Shown here: positions 15,425 to 25,648 of the stretch, piece after piece | How positions within the stretch are numbered: the first letter of the stretch is position 1 | How the letters are laid out: each line of letters starts with the position of its first letter | DNA from: Amylibacter sp. | Lineage (GTDB): Bacteria > Pseudomonadota > Alphaproteobacteria > Rhodobacterales > Rhodobacteraceae | Direction of reading: 5' to 3' | Length of the DNA: 64,000 nt | Assembly (NCBI GenBank): GCA_021775355.1 | Contig: JAJFHZ010000021.1 | Location: 1-64,000, forward strand | Made by a program: the position numbers and the translations under genes | The notes under the pieces: model-generated | The model's database searches: none | Seen by the model: the letters and a program-made list of their open reading frames with translations, nothing else | What the model was told of the DNA's origin: nothing

Positions 15425-17200
15425 ATGTTATCAGGCATCATACCAGAGGCATGGAATGCAAGTATTGCCATCGGTGTGGTCGTTGTGATGTTCATCATGT
15501 TCATGCGTGAAACATACCCGACCGAAGTTGTGGCCATAAGCGGCACGGCAGCAATGCTGGTTCTGGGGCTTTTGCCTTATGAGGATGCGCTGCACGTCTT
15601 GCAAAACCCGGCCCCCTGGACCATCGCGGCGATGTTCATCGTGATGGCAGCACTGGTGCGGACCGGTGCGCTGGCGTGGTTTACCGGATTGGCCGAGGCG
15701 CAGGCGGATACCCGCCCGGCTGTGGCCATCGGCGCACTGATGATTTTTGTTGTGGTGGCTTCGGCTTTTGTGAACAACACGCCGGTTGTCGTGGTGATGA
15801 TACCGGTATTTGTGCAATTGTCGCGCAAGCTGAACATCTCGGCCAGCAAGCTTTTGATCCCGCTGTCCTATGCCGCCATTCTGGGGGGCACGCTGACCCT
15901 GATCGGAACCTCGACCAACCTGTTGGTGGATGGTGTTGCGCGCGCACGGGGTCTGGAGCCGTTTACCATTTTCGAGATTACCCCGCTAGCGATTATTCTT
16001 GTGGCTTGGGGTGGGGTTTACCTTCGTTTCATTGCACCACATCTTTTGCCGGATCGTGCATCCATGGCCGATATGCTGGGCCGAAGCAAATCGAAACGCT
16101 TCATGACCGAGGTGGTCATCGCCGAGGGCTCTGCCCTGATCGGCCAAGGTCCGCTAGACGTTGAAGCATTCAAACGTGACAGTGGGCGGGTGGTCGATTT
16201 GCTGCGCAATGACGAATCTTTACGGCAAAAGTTTCCGGATGTGCGCATGCAGCTTGGTGACCGTGTGATCATGCGTAAATCGGTGGCCGAAGTTCTTAGC
16301 CTGAAAGACAGCAAGGATGTTTTGCTGGCCGATATGGTCTCGACCAAGGAAACCACAACCGTCGAGATATTGATCACACCCGAATGTGGCATGGTTGGCC
16401 GCACTCTGGGCAGCATGGGCTTGCGTCGCCGTTACGGGGTTTATGTGCTGGCCGCGCACCGACGGAACCAGAATATCGGTCAGCAGCTTGAAGCTTTGGT
16501 GGTGCGGGTCGGTGATACGTTGCTTTTGGAAGGTGCCCCCGAAGATGTAAAGCGACTGGCAGCGGATATGGATATGGTGGACGTTTCCAAACCCTCAGCC
16601 CGGGCTTTCCGCCGCCGCCACGCACCGATAGCACTTGCTGCAATTGCAGGGATCGTGTTGCTGGCAGCCTTTGGCGTAGCGCCGATTTTGCTGCTGGCGG
16701 TGCTGGCCATGGCGGCGGTGTTCGTGACCCGTTGTATTGACAGCGACGAAGCGTTTTCCTTTATCGATGGTCGCCTGCTGGCACTGATTTTCGCGATGCT
16801 GGCCGTGGCAACGGCGCTGGAAACTTCGGGTGCCATTGACATGATTGTTGAAGTGTTCGCGCCGCTGCTTTCCGGCCTGCCACCGTTCTTCATCATCTGG
16901 GGGATCTACCTGCTGACCTCGTTCCTGTCGGAAATTATCAACCACGCGGTTGCGGTTGTTTTAACACCCGTAGCAATAGGCCTTGCAATCTCTTTAGGGG
17001 TCGATCCACGCCCGTTGGTGGTTGCGGTGATGTTCGCTGCCAGTGCTACTTTTGCAACGCCGATCAGCTATCAGACCAACATGATGGTTTATGGGCCCGG
17101 CGGTTATAAATTCACTGATTTCTTGCGTGTCGGCATCCCGTTAAACTTGTCTGTAGGGGTTATCGCAAGTCTGATTATCCCGTATCTGTGGCCTTTGTAA
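15425..17200 (+). CDS. SLC13-family permease with two RCK_C (TrkA_C) domains
   Basis: A 591-residue inner-membrane anion transporter of the divalent anion:Na+ symporter type. N-terminal membrane helices include the family signature around VNNTPVVVVMIPV and GTSTNLLVDGVA; two cytoplasmic RCK_C domains lie at about residues 210-375, followed by a second membrane half with FAASATFATPISYQTN. Close families carry sulfate or dicarboxylates. The start is backed by GGGAGG at 15414-15419. A hairpin (15378-15398, GTGCCGC/GCGGCAC) separates it from the DMT gene. Confidence 0.87.
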   Translation: MLSGIIPEAWNASIAIGVVVVMFIMFMRETYPTEVVAISGTAAMLVLGLLPYEDALHVLQNPAPWTIAAMFIVMAALVRTGALAWFTGLAEAQADTRPAVAIGALMIFVVVASAFVNNTPVVVVMIPVFVQLSRKLNISASKLLIPLSYAAILGGTLTLIGTSTNLLVDGVARARGLEPFTIFEITPLAIILVAWGGVYLRFIAPHLLPDRASMADMLGRSKSKRFMTEVVIAEGSALIGQGPLDVEAFKRDSGRVVDLLRNDESLRQKFPDVRMQLGDRVIMRKSVAEVLSLKDSKDVLLADMVSTKETTTVEILITPECGMVGRTLGSMGLRRRYGVYVLAAHRRNQNIGQQLEALVVRVGDTLLLEGAPEDVKRLAADMDMVDVSKPSARAFRRRHAPIALAAIAGIVLLAAFGVAPILLLAVLAMAAVFVTRCIDSDEAFSFIDGRLLALIFAMLAVATALETSGAIDMIVEVFAPLLSGLPPFFIIWGIYLLTSFLSEIINHAVAVVLTPVAIGLAISLGVDPRPLVVAVMFAASATFATPISYQTNMMVYGPGGYKFTDFLRVGIPLNLSVGVIASLIIPYLWPL

Positions 17201-17271
17201 GTTACGCTTGAATATCCCCCATGCCCCCGCTTATAAAGCGATAACACAAGATTAGTTAAGGGGTTCGCGCC

Positions 17272-18012
17272 ATGGCAGGCCATTCAAAATGGGCAAATAT
17301 TCAGCATCGCAAGGGGCGTCAGGATAAACTGCGTTCCAAGCTGTTTTCCAAGCTGGCAAAAGAGATCACGGTTGCGGCCAAAATGGGTGAACCTGATCCC
17401 GAAAAAAATCCACGCCTGCGGCTTGCGGTAAAAGAGGCCAAGTCTAGTTCTGTACCAAAGGATGTTATTGATCGCGCGATCAACAAAGCCACAGGAGGGG
17501 ACGCCGAAAATTACGATGAAATCCGTTATGAAGGCTACGGCCCTGCGGGGGTTGCGGTGATTGTCGAAGCGATGACTGACAACAGGAACCGCACCGCATC
17601 CAGCGTGCGTTCGATATTTACGAAATCGGGTGGAAATTTGGCGGAAACCGGTGCTGTTTCGTTCATGTTCGAACGCAAAGGATTGGTGGTTTATCCTGCA
17701 GATGCGGCCGATGCGGACACGATGTTCGAACATGTAATCGAAGCGGGTGCCGACGATGTGGAAAGTTCCGAAGACGGCCATGATATCTACTGCGGTGACA
17801 CTGACTTGCATGAAGTTTCAAGTGCATTGGAAACGGCCTTGGGCGAGTCGTCCAGTACTAAACTGGTTTGGAAACCGACAACCACAACAGAGCTGGATCT
17901 AGTCGGGGCTGAAAAACTGATGAAACTGATTGAAGCTTTGGAAGATGATGACGATGTGCAGACCGTCACCACCAATGTTGACCTGTCGGATGAGGTTATG
18001 GCGCAGCTTTAG
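17272..18012 (+). CDS. yebC: YebC/PmpR-family regulator
   Basis: A 246-residue protein of the near-universal YebC/TACO1 family, linked in bacteria to transcriptional regulation and to translation of proline-rich stretches. It begins with the diagnostic [18 protein letters not shown] and has the three-domain layout of the family, including the conserved [14 protein letters not shown] and the acidic C-terminal half. Length matches the family. It converges with the YeeE/DUF6691 gene, overlapping by 17 bases at the 3' end. Confidence 0.96.
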   Translation: MAGHSKWANIQHRKGRQDKLRSKLFSKLAKEITVAAKMGEPDPEKNPRLRLAVKEAKSSSVPKDVIDRAINKATGGDAENYDEIRYEGYGPAGVAVIVEAMTDNRNRTASSVRSIFTKSGGNLAETGAVSFMFERKGLVVYPADAADADTMFEHVIEAGADDVESSEDGHDIYCGDTDLHEVSSALETALGESSSTKLVWKPTTTTELDLVGAEKLMKLIEALEDDDDVQTVTTNVDLSDEVMAQL

Positions 18013-18421
18013 CGGCGCGAATGATTGGCGGGGCAATAACCATCCCTGCCAGCATCGCGGCCAGGAAAGTTAAACTGCCAACACCGCCAAAGCTTGATGA
18101 TGCAAATGCCGGGCCGGGGCAAAAACCCGACAGGCCCCAGCCTGCGCCAAACAATATGGCACCGATGATCAATGGACGATCCAGTTCGGTTTTCGGTGTT
18201 AGCGGGATTAGACCACCCAGCACGGATTTTTCACGGAGGGCAGCAATACGCCAAGCGATGAACATCGGGATGATGGCACCACCCATCACAAAAACAAGCG
18301 TCGCGTCCCACACACCAAAGAAATCCAGAAAACCTTGAACTTTCAACGTGTCGGTCATGCCTGACACAACAAGGCCAAGACCGAATAATGCGCCGCAAAA
18401 AAGTGTTACCAAGTTTTTCAT
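17996..18421 (-). CDS. YeeE/YedE-type (DUF6691) membrane protein
   Basis: A 141-residue membrane protein with four likely helices and the conserved SGFCPGPA segment of the smaller YeeE/YedE (PmpB-like) subunits. It pairs with the upstream gene through an ATGA overlap. Such pairs are thought to transport sulfur-containing ions such as thiosulfate or related sulfane sulfur. The start at 18421 matches the overlap; the frame opens upstream inside the partner gene. No sulfur dioxygenase or persulfide regulator gene is adjacent. Confidence 0.82.
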   Translation of the reverse strand: MKNLVTLFCGALFGLGLVVSGMTDTLKVQGFLDFFGVWDATLVFVMGGAIIPMFIAWRIAALREKSVLGGLIPLTPKTELDRPLIIGAILFGAGWGLSGFCPGPAFASSSFGGVGSLTFLAAMLAGMVIAPPIIRAAKAAP

Positions 18422-18846
18422 GACAGAACCCCAAGGCCACGAGCGATGACGATAATCGCGGCACCCGCACCGATGTAAACAAATGTTGCAAGGATCGAAC
18501 GCACGGACAGGCGTGATATCCCGCAAACTCCGTGACCACTGGTACAGCCTGATCCCAGACGTGTGCCCACACCCACTAACAGACCTGCCACGACCAGCAG
18601 ACCGATGTTGCTTGTGGCATTGGTTGCGGGTAATTTATAAACCAATCCCAGTAGTGCAGGGGCACCAACTAGACCGACAATAAACAAAACACGTTCAACC
18701 CATGTGCTGCGCCCCGATCCATCGATTAGCCCGCCGGCAATACCGCTGGCCCCCATGATCCTGCCGTTGACCAGCAGAAAGATTGCGGCCGCTGTGCCGA
18801 TCATTAAGCCGCCAAGCAGGCCATATGCCCAAGATGTGTAGTCCAT
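18418..18846 (-). CDS. YeeE/YedE-family sulfur transport protein
   Basis: A 142-residue membrane protein with the family motif GSGCTSGHGVCGISR, whose cysteines are implicated in thiosulfate-type transport in YeeE. It would work together with the downstream 141-residue partner, the two halves being equivalent to a full-length YeeE. The start at 18846 begins MDYTSWAYG; a longer frame to 18876 adds a hydrophilic leader with no visible ribosome site of its own. Transcription diverges from pntA. Confidence 0.84.
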   Translation of the reverse strand: MDYTSWAYGLLGGLMIGTAAAIFLLVNGRIMGASGIAGGLIDGSGRSTWVERVLFIVGLVGAPALLGLVYKLPATNATSNIGLLVVAGLLVGVGTRLGSGCTSGHGVCGISRLSVRSILATFVYIGAGAAIIVIARGLGVLS

Positions 18847-19072
18847 TGTGTTTTCCGTTTCTGTTCTTGGTTGCATTCATTGCGATGTGTTGCCATGGTA
18901 ACGTTGAAAATTCCTGTTGGAAACACTTCATATTCAATTAACTGAATAAGTAATCGTGTTTATGGTCGGAATGCCGCATGATGGTTCAATGCCGCAAGTG
19001 GTAATTTGAATGATTGTGTATAAATCCGCCGATTCTATTTTGATACGGCGACGCTTGAACAAGGAGGTTGTC

Positions 19073-20641
19073 ATGCGCATAGGGACTCCGAAAGAGATCT
19101 ATCCGGGCGAAACCCGCGTGGCGATGACGCCCGCTTCTGCCGCTGAATTACAAAAACTGGGCTATGAGTGCCTGATCGAAAAAGGTGCCGGCGATGCCTC
19201 GCGTTTTTCCGACCAGGATTATAAAGACGCGGGCGTCAAAATTGTCGCAACAGCCGCCGCTTTATATAAAGCCGCTGATGTTGTGGCCAAGGTACGCCCG
19301 CCTGAAGATATTGAAGTAAAACGTTTGCGGACAGGTCAGACGCTGGTCTCGTTCTTTTATCCCGCACAAAACGAAAAATTGATGGATGCCGCCAACAAAA
19401 AAGGTGCGCATGTGATTGCAATGGACATGGTGCCACGCATCAGTCGTGCACAAAAAATGGATGCGCTCAGTTCGATGGCCAATATTGCGGGCTACCGCGC
19501 GGTCACCGAAGCTGCCAATAGCTTCGGGCGTTTCTTTACCGGGCAAATCACGGCGGCGGGCAAAGTACCACCGGCAAAGATTTTGGTTGTGGGTGCAGGT
19601 GTTGCAGGATTGGCGGCCATCGGTGCTGCGCAATCTATGGGGGCTATGGTTTATGCCTTTGATGTGCGCCCCGAAGTGGCAGAACAGATCGAAAGCATGG
19701 GCGCCGAGTTTGTATTTCTGGAGTTTGAGGAAGAACAACAGGACGGGGCCACAACAGGGGGGTACGCTGCTCCTTCCAGCCCGATATTTCGTGAAAAGCA
19801 GTTGGAAAAATTCCGTGAACTGGCCCCAGATATGGACATCGTGATTACTACTGCCCTGATACCGGGGCGTGATGCGCCGAAATTGTGGCTGGAAGATATG
19901 GTTGCGGCGATGAAACCGGGTTCTGTAGTCGTGGATTTGGCGGCCGAACGCGGCGGTAACTGTGATCTGACCGTGGCTGACGAAAAGATTATAACAGGCA
20001 ATGGTGTCACCATCATCGGTTACACTGATTTACCGGCCCGCATGGCCGCGCAATCCTCTACACTTTATTCTACCAACATTCGCCATATGATGACGGATTT
20101 GACGCCCAAGAAGGACGGTAAATTAAAGCATGATATGAAGGATGATGTCATTCGCGGGGCTACGGCCACCCATAAGGGTAAAATCACATTCCCGCCACCA
20201 CCGCCAAAAATTCAGGCGATTGCAACACAGAAATCGAAAGTCCCTGAAAAGACTGCGGATGAGATTAAAGCAGAAGAGGCCGCCGCTGTACTGAAAGCAG
20301 GCAAACAACAAACCTTGCTGCTGATTGTCGGTGGTTTGTTGATGCTGTTTATCGGGGCCTATGCGCCCGCATCGTTCATGCAGCATTTCATTGTTTTTGT
20401 GTTGTCGTGTTTCATTGGCTTCCAAGTGATTTGGAATGTCAGCCACGCTTTGCATACACCGCTTATGGCGATCACCAACGCCATTTCGGGTATCATAATC
20501 TTAGGTGCCTTGCTGCAAATCGGGGGGCACGGATTTATCGTCACTGTGCTGGCAGGCGTCAGTATTTTAATCGCAACCATCAACATCGTCGGCGGCTTTA
20601 TGGTCACGCGGCGCATGTTGCAAATGTTCCAAAAGTCTTGA
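19073..20641 (+). CDS. pntA: NAD(P) transhydrogenase subunit alpha
   Basis: This is the NAD-binding and part of the membrane domain of proton-translocating transhydrogenase, which makes NADPH from NADH at the expense of proton motive force. The 522-residue protein begins [17 protein letters not shown], has the Rossmann [13 protein letters not shown] (about residue 175), and ends with four membrane helices after a proline-rich PPPPPK linker. The single-chain alpha form matches E. coli PntA (about 510 residues). The start at 19073 is set by the strong AAGGAGG site; the frame opens at 19010. pntB follows 10 bases later. Confidence 0.96.
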   Translation: MRIGTPKEIYPGETRVAMTPASAAELQKLGYECLIEKGAGDASRFSDQDYKDAGVKIVATAAALYKAADVVAKVRPPEDIEVKRLRTGQTLVSFFYPAQNEKLMDAANKKGAHVIAMDMVPRISRAQKMDALSSMANIAGYRAVTEAANSFGRFFTGQITAAGKVPPAKILVVGAGVAGLAAIGAAQSMGAMVYAFDVRPEVAEQIESMGAEFVFLEFEEEQQDGATTGGYAAPSSPIFREKQLEKFRELAPDMDIVITTALIPGRDAPKLWLEDMVAAMKPGSVVVDLAAERGGNCDLTVADEKIITGNGVTIIGYTDLPARMAAQSSTLYSTNIRHMMTDLTPKKDGKLKHDMKDDVIRGATATHKGKITFPPPPPKIQAIATQKSKVPEKTADEIKAEEAAAVLKAGKQQTLLLIVGGLLMLFIGAYAPASFMQHFIVFVLSCFIGFQVIWNVSHALHTPLMAITNAISGIIILGALLQIGGHGFIVTVLAGVSILIATINIVGGFMVTRRMLQMFQKS

Positions 20642-20651
20642 GGGTGATGAT

Positions 20652-22031
20652 ATGAGCGCAGGAATTGTCACGGCAGCCTACATCGCTGCATCTGTATTGT
20701 TCATCCTTGCATTGGGCGGGTTGAGCAATCAGGAAAAAGCTAAACGCGCTGTTTGGTTCGGTATTGTCGGTATGGCCATTGCGGTTTTTGCCACGATATT
20801 CGGGCCGCAGGTGGCTGGCTGGTCATATATGTTACTGATCCCATTGATGGGGGTCGGCGCATTTCTGGGCGCAGTTGTCGCCAAGCGGGTGGAAATGACC
20901 GAAATGCCGCAATTAGTAGCCGCCTTACACAGCTTTGTGGGCTTGGCAGCGGTGTTCATCGGTTTGAATTCTGACATTGTCGGCACCCACGGGTTGGTCG
21001 GTGCCGAGATCGCGATCCATGAGGTCGAAATCTTTTTGGGTGTCTTTATCGGCGCAATCACGTTCACGGGCTCGATCATTGCATACGGTAAACTGGCGGG
21101 TAAAATCGACGGTAAAGCCCTGGTATTGCCCGGGCGTCATGCGCTGAATGCAGGTGGTGCTATCCTCAGCTTTATCCTGCTGACCATGTACATGGGCGAC
21201 TCCGGCAGTTGGACGCTATACCTGATGCTGATCATCGCACTTGCGATTGGCGCGCATTTGGTGGCAGCCATTGGCGGGGCGGATATGCCCGTTGTGGTGT
21301 CCATGCTGAACAGCTATTCAGGTTGGGCAGCAGCTGCTACAGGCTTCTTGTTGGGAAATGATCTGTTGATCGTTACAGGTGCCTTGGTCGGCTCATCGGG
21401 CGCAATCCTGTCTTACATCATGTGCAAGGCGATGAACCGCAGCTTTATTTCCGTCATCCTAGGCGGTTTTGGCGGATCAACTGGCCCCGCAATGGAAATC
21501 GAGGGTGAGATGGTGGCAACCGATGCAGGCACAGTGGCCGCGCAATTGGAAGATGCATCATCTGTGATCATCGTGCCGGGGTACGGTATGGCAGTAGCAC
21601 AAGCGCAACAGTCAGTGTCGGAACTGACACGCCGCTTACGGACTAAGGGCAAAGAAGTGCGCTTCGGCATTCATCCTGTTGCAGGGCGCTTACCCGGCCA
21701 CATGAATGTGTTGCTGGCCGAAGCCAAAGTGCCTTATGACATCGTGTTGGAAATGGACGAGATCAACGACGATTTCCCTGAAACCGATGTAGTTATGATT
21801 ATCGGATCCAACGACATCGTGAATCCAGCCGCCCAAGAGGACCCCAACAGCCCGATTGCGGGTATGCCGGTTCTGGAAGTCTGGAAAGCTAAAACCGTGA
21901 TTGTGTCAAAGCGTGGTCAGGGAACAGGTTATTCTGGCATTGAAAACCCGTTGTTTTTCAAGGAAAATACCCGCATGTTATATGGTGACGCGAAAGCATC
22001 ACTGGATCAACTTCTGGGTCTGATCAGTTAA
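20652..22031 (+). CDS. pntB: NAD(P) transhydrogenase subunit beta
   Basis: This subunit provides the remaining membrane helices and the NADP(H)-binding domain III. The 459-residue protein has about eight or nine helices over the first 260 residues, then a soluble Rossmann-like domain with [10 protein letters not shown], a [20 protein letters not shown] stretch, and [16 protein letters not shown]. Length matches E. coli PntB (462). It is cotranscribed with pntA and followed by a strong intrinsic terminator (22035-22062). Confidence 0.96.
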   Translation: MSAGIVTAAYIAASVLFILALGGLSNQEKAKRAVWFGIVGMAIAVFATIFGPQVAGWSYMLLIPLMGVGAFLGAVVAKRVEMTEMPQLVAALHSFVGLAAVFIGLNSDIVGTHGLVGAEIAIHEVEIFLGVFIGAITFTGSIIAYGKLAGKIDGKALVLPGRHALNAGGAILSFILLTMYMGDSGSWTLYLMLIIALAIGAHLVAAIGGADMPVVVSMLNSYSGWAAAATGFLLGNDLLIVTGALVGSSGAILSYIMCKAMNRSFISVILGGFGGSTGPAMEIEGEMVATDAGTVAAQLEDASSVIIVPGYGMAVAQAQQSVSELTRRLRTKGKEVRFGIHPVAGRLPGHMNVLLAEAKVPYDIVLEMDEINDDFPETDVVMIIGSNDIVNPAAQEDPNSPIAGMPVLEVWKAKTVIVSKRGQGTGYSGIENPLFFKENTRMLYGDAKASLDQLLGLIS

Positions 22032-22034
22032 GTT

Positions 22035-22062
22035 AAAAGGGCCTGTCACGGGCCCTTTTTTT
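22035..22062 (+). terminator. Intrinsic terminator after pntB
   Basis: AAAAGGGCC and GGCCCTTTT form a 9-bp stem with a 7-nt loop, followed by more T residues. The stop codon of the convergent AraC-family gene (22046-22048) lies in the loop, so the hairpin probably serves both directions. Confidence 0.85.
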
Positions 22063-22963
22063 GTTCTGCGCGAAAGCTGCGCGGGGATTGACCAAATCTT
22101 TGCTCGAATGTTCGGGTAAATGCACTGCGGCTTTGAAACCCTGTTTTACCTGCGATAAGTTTTACGGGGTAATCGGTGTCTTGCAATAGTTGGGCTGCCA
22201 AATTCATCCGAAGCTGCCGTAAAAATTTCATCGGGCCGTCCCCGTAAGCAGCAGAAAACTTCTTGGCAAAGGCTGATCGACTCATGCCTGATAGATCTGC
22301 CAGTGCTTCAACCGAATGGGGCAGGCCGGGGTCATCCAGCATAGCTTTCAGGCTGCTCCATAATACCGGATCACCAATTGCAGACATCCACGTTAATGCG
22401 GGGTCATTTATAATCAAACGATCTCGAAACATGTGCAACATGGATTGCAGCAATAAGGTGCGAATGATAGCACGGCTACCCAATTTCGGCTCGGCCAATT
22501 CCTGAAGCAATGCATTTAGTGTTGTATCCAATGCACTGCCATGATCAATATGAACCCGCATTGGCTGCCGGATCAGGTCAACCAAACCTGTCGCGCCTCT
22601 TAGTCCGATGCTTATGTGCCCACAAAGCGCCAGCAGATTTTGATTAGCTGTATCGGTTTTGGATCGGCTGATGTGATGGGCAAGATTCAATCCCGCGGGG
22701 TGGCATTCAGGTAAGGGGGTTTTTGCATCTCCGAAACTTAGTAGTGAATGCGACATATGGGCAGGAACCAGCACAAGCGTTCCTTTTGAAAGTGGAATGT
22801 TGGGGTGGTTGCGCAGATTACATTCGCCGTTGCCTGCCAGAATGTAATGCAAGGTTGCACCTGACAACCGCCCCAAACCTAAAGAGCATTGGCCGTGAAG
22901 TTCACATAATGAGAACGGATCGGCGGCAATTTCCATTTCATCAAGGATATGATCGTACTGCAT
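22046..22963 (-). CDS. AraC-family transcriptional regulator with cupin-type sensor
   Basis: A 305-residue regulator. The N-terminal part resembles the cupin_6/AraC sensor domain (THYILAGNGE-like stretch LHYILAGNGECNLR at about residue 40), and the last 100 residues hold the double helix-turn-helix (SVEALADLSGMSRSAFAKKF, then IAGKTGFQSRSAFTRTFEQR). It diverges from the Tat-exported cysteine hydrolase gene with about 130 bp between the starts, and is therefore its likely regulator. It may also control the transporter and catabolic genes further on, but no operator could be identified. Confidence 0.88.
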   Translation of the reverse strand: MQYDHILDEMEIAADPFSLCELHGQCSLGLGRLSGATLHYILAGNGECNLRNHPNIPLSKGTLVLVPAHMSHSLLSFGDAKTPLPECHPAGLNLAHHISRSKTDTANQNLLALCGHISIGLRGATGLVDLIRQPMRVHIDHGSALDTTLNALLQELAEPKLGSRAIIRTLLLQSMLHMFRDRLIINDPALTWMSAIGDPVLWSSLKAMLDDPGLPHSVEALADLSGMSRSAFAKKFSAAYGDGPMKFLRQLRMNLAAQLLQDTDYPVKLIAGKTGFQSRSAFTRTFEQRFGQSPRSFRAEQKKGP

Positions 22964-23090
22964 ATGCTGTGAATGCCCGATGTTTGGATGAAATGATACA
23001 TAAATGTGAATTATGATACAATATAAAGACAGAAAAGCACATCGAGTAGATAAGTATGCTGCAATGAAATCACAATCAAAGGAGCATAAT

Positions 23091-23906
23091 ATGTGTGGAG
23101 ATCATAAACATGGCAAAATTAACCGCCGACAAGCCCTGACAGGTGGAATGGCTGTTACTGCAGCTGCGGCGGCGTTGGCAGGCAGTGCAGGTAGCGCAAG
23201 CGCTCAAAGCAATCCATATGCCGAACCTGAAAGTCCAGCTTTGCCACCCAGCGATATGATATTGGACCTGTCGCGGGCAGCATTGGTCGTGACAGACCCG
23301 CAAGTGGATTTTTTAAGCCCTGATGGGGTGACTTGGGGCGTTGTTGGTGAAAATGTTACAGAACTCAATACCGTTGAAAATATCGATCGCTTGTTTGCCG
23401 CAGCCAAAGCGCGCGACATCACGGTCGCAGTTTCACCGCACTACTATTACCCAACAGATCACGGTTGGAAGTTTGAAGGTGCTTTGGAAAAACTGATGCA
23501 TAAAATTGGTATGTTCGATCGCAAGGGCCCGCTTAATATGGATGGCTTCGAAGGTTCCGGTGCCGATTTCATGCCGCAGTATAAAAAGTACATCGAAGAC
23601 GGTAAAACCATCGTAACATCACCGCATAAGGTTTACGGTAATGACTCGAATGATCTGGCGTTACAGTTACGTAAAAACGGTGTGGATCAGGTTATATTGG
23701 CCGGCATGTCTGCAAACCTGTGTACCGAATCCCACATGCGTGAATTGATCGAGCAGGGCTTTGAAGTGGCTGTGATCAAAGACGCAACCGCCGCTGCCAA
23801 ATTGCCCGAAGGTGACGGATACCTCGCAGCATTGATCAACTTCAGATACATTGCAAACGCGGTTTGGACCACGGATGAAGTGGTTGATATGATTGCGAAT
23901 GCGTAA
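23091..23906 (+). CDS. Tat-exported isochorismatase-family cysteine hydrolase
   Basis: A 271-residue protein with a twin-arginine signal (NRRQALTGGMAV, hydrophobic AAAAALAGSAG, cleavage near SASAQS), so it is exported folded to the periplasm. The mature part is an isochorismatase-like hydrolase with the expected Asp-Lys-Cys triad: Asp in VVTDPQVDF, Lys in the SPHKVYGND region, and Cys in SANLCTESHMREL. Relatives include ureidoacrylate amidohydrolase (RutB), nicotinamidase and N-carbamoylsarcosine amidase. The start at 23091 has AAAGGAG; an in-frame ATG at 23013 lies in the promoter region. Export is unusual for this family. Confidence 0.85.
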   Translation: MCGDHKHGKINRRQALTGGMAVTAAAAALAGSAGSASAQSNPYAEPESPALPPSDMILDLSRAALVVTDPQVDFLSPDGVTWGVVGENVTELNTVENIDRLFAAAKARDITVAVSPHYYYPTDHGWKFEGALEKLMHKIGMFDRKGPLNMDGFEGSGADFMPQYKKYIEDGKTIVTSPHKVYGNDSNDLALQLRKNGVDQVILAGMSANLCTESHMRELIEQGFEVAVIKDATAAAKLPEGDGYLAALINFRYIANAVWTTDEVVDMIANA

Positions 23907-23910
23907 TCCT

Positions 23911-23934
23911 AAAAGGGGCCTGCGGGCCCCTTTT
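23911..23934. terminator. Bidirectional intrinsic terminator
   Basis: AAAAGGGGCC pairs with GGCCCCTTTT around a TGCG loop. It lies between the plus-strand cysteine hydrolase gene and the convergent ABC permease gene and has A/T runs on both sides, so it should stop transcription from each. Confidence 0.85.
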
Positions 23935-24736
23935 AAGTGTTGGATGCAACATGTCTGTTCAACCGTCTGTTTACATAGCCAAACAGCAGAATGATCAACA
24001 AGGTGAAGCTTATGAAATACACCGCGATGATCGGGTAGGGTACGAACGGGTTGAAGGTTTTGTCGGCGAAATAGCTGGCATAATACAAAGAATCGCCCTT
24101 TTGCCGCCATGCGGGAAAACTGGAAAAGAATACCAATGCTGTTGCGTGGAACAGGAATATCGCCTCATTCGTGTAGCTGGGCCAGGCCAGGCGCAGCATG
24201 GTGGGGAAAGATATGCGCCAGAATATTTGACGTTTAGACATGCCGATGGCAAGGGCTGCTTCAATGTCGCCCTTGGGGATGGATTGCAAGGCACCATAGA
24301 AAATATTCGCCGTGTAGCCTGCGGTATTCAGGAACAGCGTGATTAAAGCACCTAACCATGCTTTGGTCAGCCATTTGGTTTCAACGGTGATTTCGATAAA
24401 GCCAAGGTTAATGTCCCAGCCCATTTTCGGGATCAAAACGAAGGCCTCATAGATCAGGAAAAACTGGATGAATAGGGGGGATCCGCGGATCACAAAGATG
24501 AAAGCGTGTGCAGGAATACGAAAAAGCGCATTGTCGCTGTTGCGCCCCAAGGCAAGGGACACTGCAAAGAAAAAGCCAAGTGACAGGGCAAGGACTGCAA
24601 AATAGACATTCCATATCATGCCTGAACCGATCAAAACAACCTGATCACAAAGCGTAAAATCACTTTTCGGTAATAGCCGTTCGCCAATACCGATGGAACG
24701 CAGGCCGTAGCTGGTCAGGGTGTCAAAACAGCTCAT
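23933..24736 (-). CDS. Polar amino acid ABC transporter permease (HisM/ArtM-like)
   Basis: A 267-residue inner-membrane permease with the EAA loop typical of the family (GAGYTANIFYGALQSIPKG-like segment ending in AALAIGMSKRQIFWRISFP). It forms a heterodimer with the adjacent permease in amino acid importers of the His/Arg/Lys/octopine type. Its ATG overlaps the stop of the upstream permease gene. It is the last gene of a minus-strand operon: ATPase, binding protein, permease, permease. Confidence 0.88.
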   Translation of the reverse strand: MSCFDTLTSYGLRSIGIGERLLPKSDFTLCDQVVLIGSGMIWNVYFAVLALSLGFFFAVSLALGRNSDNALFRIPAHAFIFVIRGSPLFIQFFLIYEAFVLIPKMGWDINLGFIEITVETKWLTKAWLGALITLFLNTAGYTANIFYGALQSIPKGDIEAALAIGMSKRQIFWRISFPTMLRLAWPSYTNEAIFLFHATALVFFSSFPAWRQKGDSLYYASYFADKTFNPFVPYPIIAVYFISFTLLIILLFGYVNRRLNRHVASNT

Positions 24737-25596
24737 GCCATGCTCGCCGCTGTGTTTTGGCCGCGTGACAGCCTGTGCATCAATCGGTCAAAGAACTTTT
24801 CGCTGGCCCATGTCAGGAACAGGTAAAATACCAAAAGGAACAGGAAATACCCCAACCGCCAATCGCCGTGCGGATAAGCAAAACGTGCGGTTTTTGAACC
24901 ACCGAGTTCACGGGCCCAATAGACAATATCCTCAACCCCCAGCAGGAACAGCAGGGGGGATGCTTTGATCAGGATCATCCACAGATTGGATAAACCGGGC
25001 AGGGCATAGACCCACATTTGTGGTAGGTGGATGCGGTGGAATATCTGCCTGGGTGACATGCCAAAGGCGGCACCGGTTTCCAGTTGTCCTTTGGGAACGG
25101 CACCTAATGCGCCGTGGATCGTGTTGGCGGCAAAGGCCCCGAACACAATGGCAAAAGCGATGGTGGCCAGCATAAACCCGTAGGTTTCATGAACCCATTG
25201 CGGTGATGAACTAAGCGGCATTTTCGCCGCAGTACAGACCACGAAATCATTGCCTTGGCGGATGGATTCCGACCAGTCGGAACATTTTATTTTGTGACGG
25301 ATTACCTCGATCCCCTGATCCATTGCAATGGGAACAAACAGGAAGAAGATAATGTCAGGAACGCCGCGCACCATCGAGGTGTAGATCGTGCCGAACCAAC
25401 GCAAGGGTGTAAAAGATGCGCGTCGCGCCAAGGCACCAGTAAAGCCAAAAAGCAGAATAAAGGGAACGGTCAGGGCCAAGAGTGACAAAACCACAAGAAA
25501 GCTGAAATAGAAATTTAAGTGTTTACCATTGCTTAAATAGCAAGACCACCATTGGAAGCCTTCTATCAGTTTTGGATCAGTGCAATATTCAAACAT
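24733..25596 (-). CDS. Polar amino acid ABC transporter permease (HisQ/ArtQ-like)
   Basis: A 287-residue permease with the family EAA motif (HGALGAVPKGQLETGAAFGM followed by SPRQIFHRIHLP) and five or so membrane helices. An insert of about 50 residues with two cysteines (KCSDWSESIRQG, FVVCTAAK) between the early helices is larger than in E. coli HisQ. A strong hairpin (25611-25641) lies between it and the binding-protein gene, so permeases should be made at lower levels than the binding protein. Confidence 0.88.
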   Translation of the reverse strand: MFEYCTDPKLIEGFQWWSCYLSNGKHLNFYFSFLVVLSLLALTVPFILLFGFTGALARRASFTPLRWFGTIYTSMVRGVPDIIFFLFVPIAMDQGIEVIRHKIKCSDWSESIRQGNDFVVCTAAKMPLSSSPQWVHETYGFMLATIAFAIVFGAFAANTIHGALGAVPKGQLETGAAFGMSPRQIFHRIHLPQMWVYALPGLSNLWMILIKASPLLFLLGVEDIVYWARELGGSKTARFAYPHGDWRLGYFLFLLVFYLFLTWASEKFFDRLMHRLSRGQNTAASMA

Positions 25597-25610
25597 TCAT
25601 CTGTCGATCT

Positions 25611-25641
25611 AAAAAAGGGCCGCGCATTTTGCGCAGCCCTT
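25611..25641 (-). terminator. Internal (partial) terminator between binding protein and permease genes
   Basis: On the minus strand AAGGGCTGCGC/GCGCGGCCCTT folds into a hairpin followed by TTTTTT. Its place inside the operon suggests partial read-through, giving an excess of binding protein over permease, a common arrangement in ABC importers. Confidence 0.75.
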
Positions 25642-25648
25642 GAGTTGT

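Noticed and set aside
15425-17200. Reading the SLC13-type protein as a potassium Trk protein
   Set aside because: RCK_C domains suggested Trk, but the membrane segments carry the SLC13 signature and GTSTNLLV motif.
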